Of a DNA stretch of 64,000 bases, positions 60,937 to 64,000 are shown piece after piece. Below the pieces are notes generated by a model that was not told the DNA's origin, did no database searches, and saw only the letters and a program-made list of their open reading frames with translations. The DNA comes from JBEKUY01 sp049514555 (GTDB lineage Bacteria; Acidobacteriota; Terriglobia; Acidiferrales; UBA7541): contig JBEKUY010000008.1 in NCBI GenBank assembly GCA_049514555.1, forward strand, positions 50,534 to 114,533, given 5' to 3'. Each line of letters begins with the position of its first letter. The first letter of the stretch is position 1. The translations under genes and the position numbers were made by a program.

Positions 60937-63668
60937 TGAACCCTCAGTGGAATCGGAGACCCTCCGTCTCCGACGAGAACAAATGCTCCCCAATAGTAGG
61001 GCGGTACGTGTTTACCGTATTTTGCGAGCAAGTCAAGCTTGGCGTGTCGCAACGCTGTGGCCTTGTCCTGTCCTTCCGCGATGTGGGTGTAGAAGCGCTC
61101 CATCAGCGCACGTGTGTATGTGTCGTCGGCGCTCCACATGCTCGCAACGACCGCCTTTGCGCCGCTGACGAGGAAGGCCTCGACCAGGTTCGTTACTCCT
61201 TCCTGGCCTTGTAGCTTGCCAACCCCTGTGTCACAGGCCGAGAGCGTCACGAGGTCGGCATTGAAGCGGAGACGCAGTATCTCACGGACCTGTAACAGCC
61301 CGTCGTCGTGGGAAGTGGGGTCTACTCCCAAGACCAGCCCTGAACGCTCTGGAAATTGTGTGTCCGCGAATCCATGCACCGCGAGATGAACGATTTTGAA
61401 GTCGGCCAAAGGCTGAGCCTTGAACGTGGTTTCGGTTGCGTTTGAACCCAGCAGCATGACTCCATCGTTGCCCACAATCCTGCTCACTTCCACGACTTCC
61501 TCGCGAGTTTGAGGCAAATCATACAGCGGCGTCCCAAACACGTCCGAGAATCCCCTCAGAAGCCTCTGCTTGGTTGACCTCGGCTTATCGAGTTTGGCAG
61601 AGACGCCGCCTTGATTCCGATACGGCACATCGCCGACTCCTAGGAATGCGCGCCGCGCGGCCCGAAGTTCCTTCGCGCTCCTCAGGACACTCAAGACTGT
61701 GGACGCTGGCACATAGCTGATCGTCTTTGTCTCCAATAACAGGGCACCCGTCGAGTCGCGAAGGATGTCGAACGGCAAAAGATGGAGAATTCCATCTGGG
61801 ACCAAGACTAATCGTTCACTTGTGCTCTGCTGAGACACCGGCGCGACAAGGACGCTGTAGAGCTGTCTGGCGAGTTCAATGTCATCGGTTTTCGCTCGTG
61901 TCGCGTCGAGATATTTGCCTGTCAGTTCCTCAATCTCATGCTTGCCTGCGGGCAATGCTTGGACGCCGACGCCTTTGCGGGTGATCCAGACGCAATACGA
62001 ATGCGGCTCGCTCAACACGTATTCGAGCACGGTCTCGTCTGGGCGCAAGACTGCCCGGATGGCTCGCAGAGGGGCGGGCTTCTCATACCACTCATGCCGC
62101 GAGACTCCCTGATCGTGCCGTGCCCACTCCATGCGACGCTCGTACTCGACAAGCTGGTCGAGAAGGTCGCCGCGTTCCTTCGGGTCCTCCGAGCGCATCA
62201 ATCGAAGCTGCAAATCGGAAACAGTGTCTTCGAGTGCACGCACCTCGTCAGATTCGTTCTTGCTGAAACGGACCTTGTTCTGCAGGAGGGCAGCCGCTGT
62301 TCGCCCTCTGACCCGTTCCAGCACATTGAGCGCTCGTGCCGCGTTTCCTTGCTGTGCCTCAAGCTCGAAATGGTGAAGGTAGGTTTCGCTCATCGCGCCA
62401 GCCAGCGAACTGCTCCAGTGCGCTTCGCAGAGGTTGACCAGCATCCCGTCAATGATGTCCTCTGCGTTCGCGTAAAGTGTCTCTGCCCCAGCGATGTCTC
62501 CCCAGCGAGCCTTCAGGTCCGCCAGCATGGTAAGGTCGCGTGGCAAGAAGTACCTGTCGCCGACGTGCCTGCTGGCCTCCACTCCGATAGAGGCGCGCTC
62601 CTCGGCGAACTTCAAGTCGCCTGCGTCCCGGTAGGACGCGGCAAGCGCGAACATAATCTGACCAACGAGGCGATAGAAGTTGTGCTTCTGTCCTATTTCG
62701 CCCGCCTGTTCAAGAGATGCGAGTCCATTCTCGCGGTTCCCTGCTCGCAACTCCAATTCTCCCAGCCGGAACAGGATCATGGCTTCATGTCCGAGTTTTT
62801 CATTGCTCTTCGCGATTGGCAAAGCCTGTTGCAGCACACTCCTTGCCTCATCCAGCTTGCCCTGACCGAGCAGACATTCAGAGTTGCCTTCAAATGCCAT
62901 GAACGGAAATCCAGCGTCAGGCGTCGCCTTGGCTACCTTGATAGCCCGGTTGAAGAAGGCCATCGCTTCGGCATAGCGTTTCCCCTCAGCAAAGCCATTG
63001 CCGAGGAGCTCAAGATATCGAATCTGAGCACCCACATCGCCACTCGCCATCGCGGACAAGAGCGCGTCACCGACCATCGTTCCTGCGCGTCGGCTATTGC
63101 CTTCAAGGAAAGTGATGATCCCTAGTTCGCCCTCTGCGCGCGCTTCCCAGTCCGCTTCCTTCAACGTGTGCGCAATCCCGCGCGCTTCCGTCCAGACTCG
63201 CTTTGCCGAAGCTGGGTTGATCTCCAGGTCCGTGTAGCCCTTCGCCGCAAGGCACCAAAGCCGGAGCTTCAGGTCGCTCTTCGCCACTGGAAGTTCCAAC
63301 TGTTGCCCAAGCGTCTCGGATACCTCGACCCACGACGACATTGCTTCTGCCTGCGCGCGAATCCTGCCCACGCGGGCGTAAACTTCGTTTCGTGTGTCGC
63401 CTCTCTCCTTGAAGAGCTCCTCCGATCGGATGTAAAGAGGATTCGCCTTGGGCCAATTGAAAAGCCATGCGAGTCGGTTCGCTTCTGCTAGTAGGATTTC
63501 GGGGCTTTTGCCAGCGACGGGGTCACTCAACAGGTCGGTGACAGGTGGCCTTGGGTCAGACTTTCGTGAGACGTACAGCCAAATGTACTTGCGGGAGGTC
63601 ACACCAATCATGGCAAGAACAAGACATACAGAAACCAACAGCGCCTTTCGGCGTCTCGAAATGGGCAT
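60933..63668 (-). CDS. Membrane-anchored TPR-CHAT protease
   Basis: This 911-aa protein has an N-terminal transmembrane helix (about 9-30), a long TPR solenoid (about 50-480, with many pairs such as AMAFFNRAIKVAKATPDAGF) and a C-terminal CHAT caspase-like domain (about 590-905). The catalytic dyad is His765 in HLAVHGFAD and Cys812 in TLSACDTG, and LVPDGILHLLPFDIL is the domain's opening. CHAT proteases are usually switched on by a partner that binds the TPR part and then cut another protein. Here the next gene is a translationally coupled S41 peptidase. With the basic start inside, the TPR-CHAT part would face outward; topology is inferred. Confidence 0.9.
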   Translation of the reverse strand: MPISRRRKALLVSVCLVLAMIGVTSRKYIWLYVSRKSDPRPPVTDLLSDPVAGKSPEILLAEANRLAWLFNWPKANPLYIRSEELFKERGDTRNEVYARVGRIRAQAEAMSSWVEVSETLGQQLELPVAKSDLKLRLWCLAAKGYTDLEINPASAKRVWTEARGIAHTLKEADWEARAEGELGIITFLEGNSRRAGTMVGDALLSAMASGDVGAQIRYLELLGNGFAEGKRYAEAMAFFNRAIKVAKATPDAGFPFMAFEGNSECLLGQGKLDEARSVLQQALPIAKSNEKLGHEAMILFRLGELELRAGNRENGLASLEQAGEIGQKHNFYRLVGQIMFALAASYRDAGDLKFAEERASIGVEASRHVGDRYFLPRDLTMLADLKARWGDIAGAETLYANAEDIIDGMLVNLCEAHWSSSLAGAMSETYLHHFELEAQQGNAARALNVLERVRGRTAAALLQNKVRFSKNESDEVRALEDTVSDLQLRLMRSEDPKERGDLLDQLVEYERRMEWARHDQGVSRHEWYEKPAPLRAIRAVLRPDETVLEYVLSEPHSYCVWITRKGVGVQALPAGKHEIEELTGKYLDATRAKTDDIELARQLYSVLVAPVSQQSTSERLVLVPDGILHLLPFDILRDSTGALLLETKTISYVPASTVLSVLRSAKELRAARRAFLGVGDVPYRNQGGVSAKLDKPRSTKQRLLRGFSDVFGTPLYDLPQTREEVVEVSRIVGNDGVMLLGSNATETTFKAQPLADFKIVHLAVHGFADTQFPERSGLVLGVDPTSHDDGLLQVREILRLRFNADLVTLSACDTGVGKLQGQEGVTNLVEAFLVSGAKAVVASMWSADDTYTRALMERFYTHIAEGQDKATALRHAKLDLLAKYGKHVPPYYWGAFVLVGDGGSPIPLRVQ

Positions 63669-63978
63669 TTTCGGCAGTGACCTAGTACTTCCCCGCCGTT
63701 GCCCTGCCTCAAGGTTCGACAGCGGGAAAAGCTGAGGGCGCCTCTATGGGCACCTAGAAGAGGTGCAAGTATATAACGCGTCAGATGATATTGTTAGCAT
63801 ACACAAACAGGTTGACGGGCCACTGTCCGGTAAGCGGACTCCGGCAGATCGGGTCCGACAATAGCTTCCGAGTAGCCGACCAGGACTAAGCCGCTGGCGC
63901 GGCGGACGCTACGCGTGGGGCGAGCGGAAAGGTGTGGGGTAGCTGACGTAGTGTGGGTCACGGAGAAAGGAGACTCCT
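63669..63978. other. 310-bp intergenic region between the CHAT gene and a divergent recombinase gene
   Basis: No gene is seen. Read on the minus strand there is a TATACT box (63774-63769) that could be the -10 of the CHAT operon, without a good -35. Near the right end the 7-bp repeat GGGTCAC (63955-63961) pairs with GTGACCC at the start of the next gene. Confidence 0.4.
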
Positions 63979-64000
63979 GTGACCCGTTTACGCAAAATGA
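63979..64000 (+). CDS. Start of a probable tyrosine recombinase (truncated by the window)
   Basis: Only seven codons are visible (GTG then TRLRKM). They match the usual beginning of a transposon-associated tyrosine recombinase family I recall, and GAAAGGAG lies 7 nt upstream of the GTG. The rest is outside the window, so the assignment rests on a short motif. If right, another mobile element begins at the right edge. Confidence 0.35.

Noticed and set aside
34275..64000. CRISPR array or known defence genes in the accessory region
   Set aside because: No regularly spaced repeats and no Cas, restriction-modification or other classic defence motifs were seen apart from the CHAT protease.

Overview
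The window looks like the chromosome of a GC-rich Acidobacteriota-type bacterium. The reasons are a long LptC/OstA fusion next to LptB, a MacB-like permease of the kind common in acidobacteria, class III aminotransferase and TPR proteins of that flavour, and high-GC codon use. I cannot name a species. Roughly 1-34,274 is core chromosome; from 34,275 to at least 50,757 it is an integrative conjugative element (ICE) inserted at a tRNA-Cys gene; 51-64 kb is accessory DNA, visibly less GC-rich, that is either ICE cargo or an adjoining island.

Core part. 128-9,319 is one tightly packed + strand cluster: LPS transport (LptC/OstA fusion, lptB), rpoN, rapZ, an MsbA-like exporter, yicC, gmk and rpoZ. 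It continues with coaBC, a family 4 uracil-DNA glycosylase, an EamA transporter and priA. Next come a frameshifted MacB-like permease, a response regulator with a PP2C phosphatase domain, an M50 membrane protease, an HU gene divergent from dcd, an SDR, a secreted TPR protein with a clear promoter and terminator, a Fis-type regulator, purC, smc, cysS, an aminotransferase, a YraN-family gene, galT and tRNA-Cys.

ICE part. The tRNA-Cys 3' end (34,263-34,274) is followed after 14 bp by a tyrosine recombinase carrying an in-frame excisionase-like domain. Upstream on the same minus-strand train lie a RepB-type primase, VirB11/TrbB, VirD4/TraG, a small DNA-binding-like protein, a large palindrome (candidate oriT), two winged-helix/relaxase-like proteins and a full set of mating-pair genes. 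In transcription order these are TrbC/VirB2, TrbD/VirB3, TrbE/VirB4, a 93-aa membrane protein, TrbG/VirB9, TrbI/VirB10, TrbJ/VirB5, TrbL/VirB6 and TrbF/VirB8. Most are joined by ATGA, TGATG or short overlaps, so this is probably one long transfer operon ending at attL. I found no convincing attR; the right end probably lies beyond the window.

Accessory part (51-64 kb). It holds a secreted TPR protein, an unknown protein overlapping a DUF218-like protein, several very small ORFs, an ECF-like sigma factor with a zinc-finger membrane partner that seems to start at CTG, a nuclease-fold candidate, a secreted Cys-containing protein, and an S41/PDZ peptidase translationally coupled to a membrane-anchored TPR-CHAT protease. 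The sigma/anti-sigma-like pair converging on a CHAT/S41 protease pair is the best candidate for an undescribed system here. The last 22 bases open what looks like another tyrosine recombinase gene.
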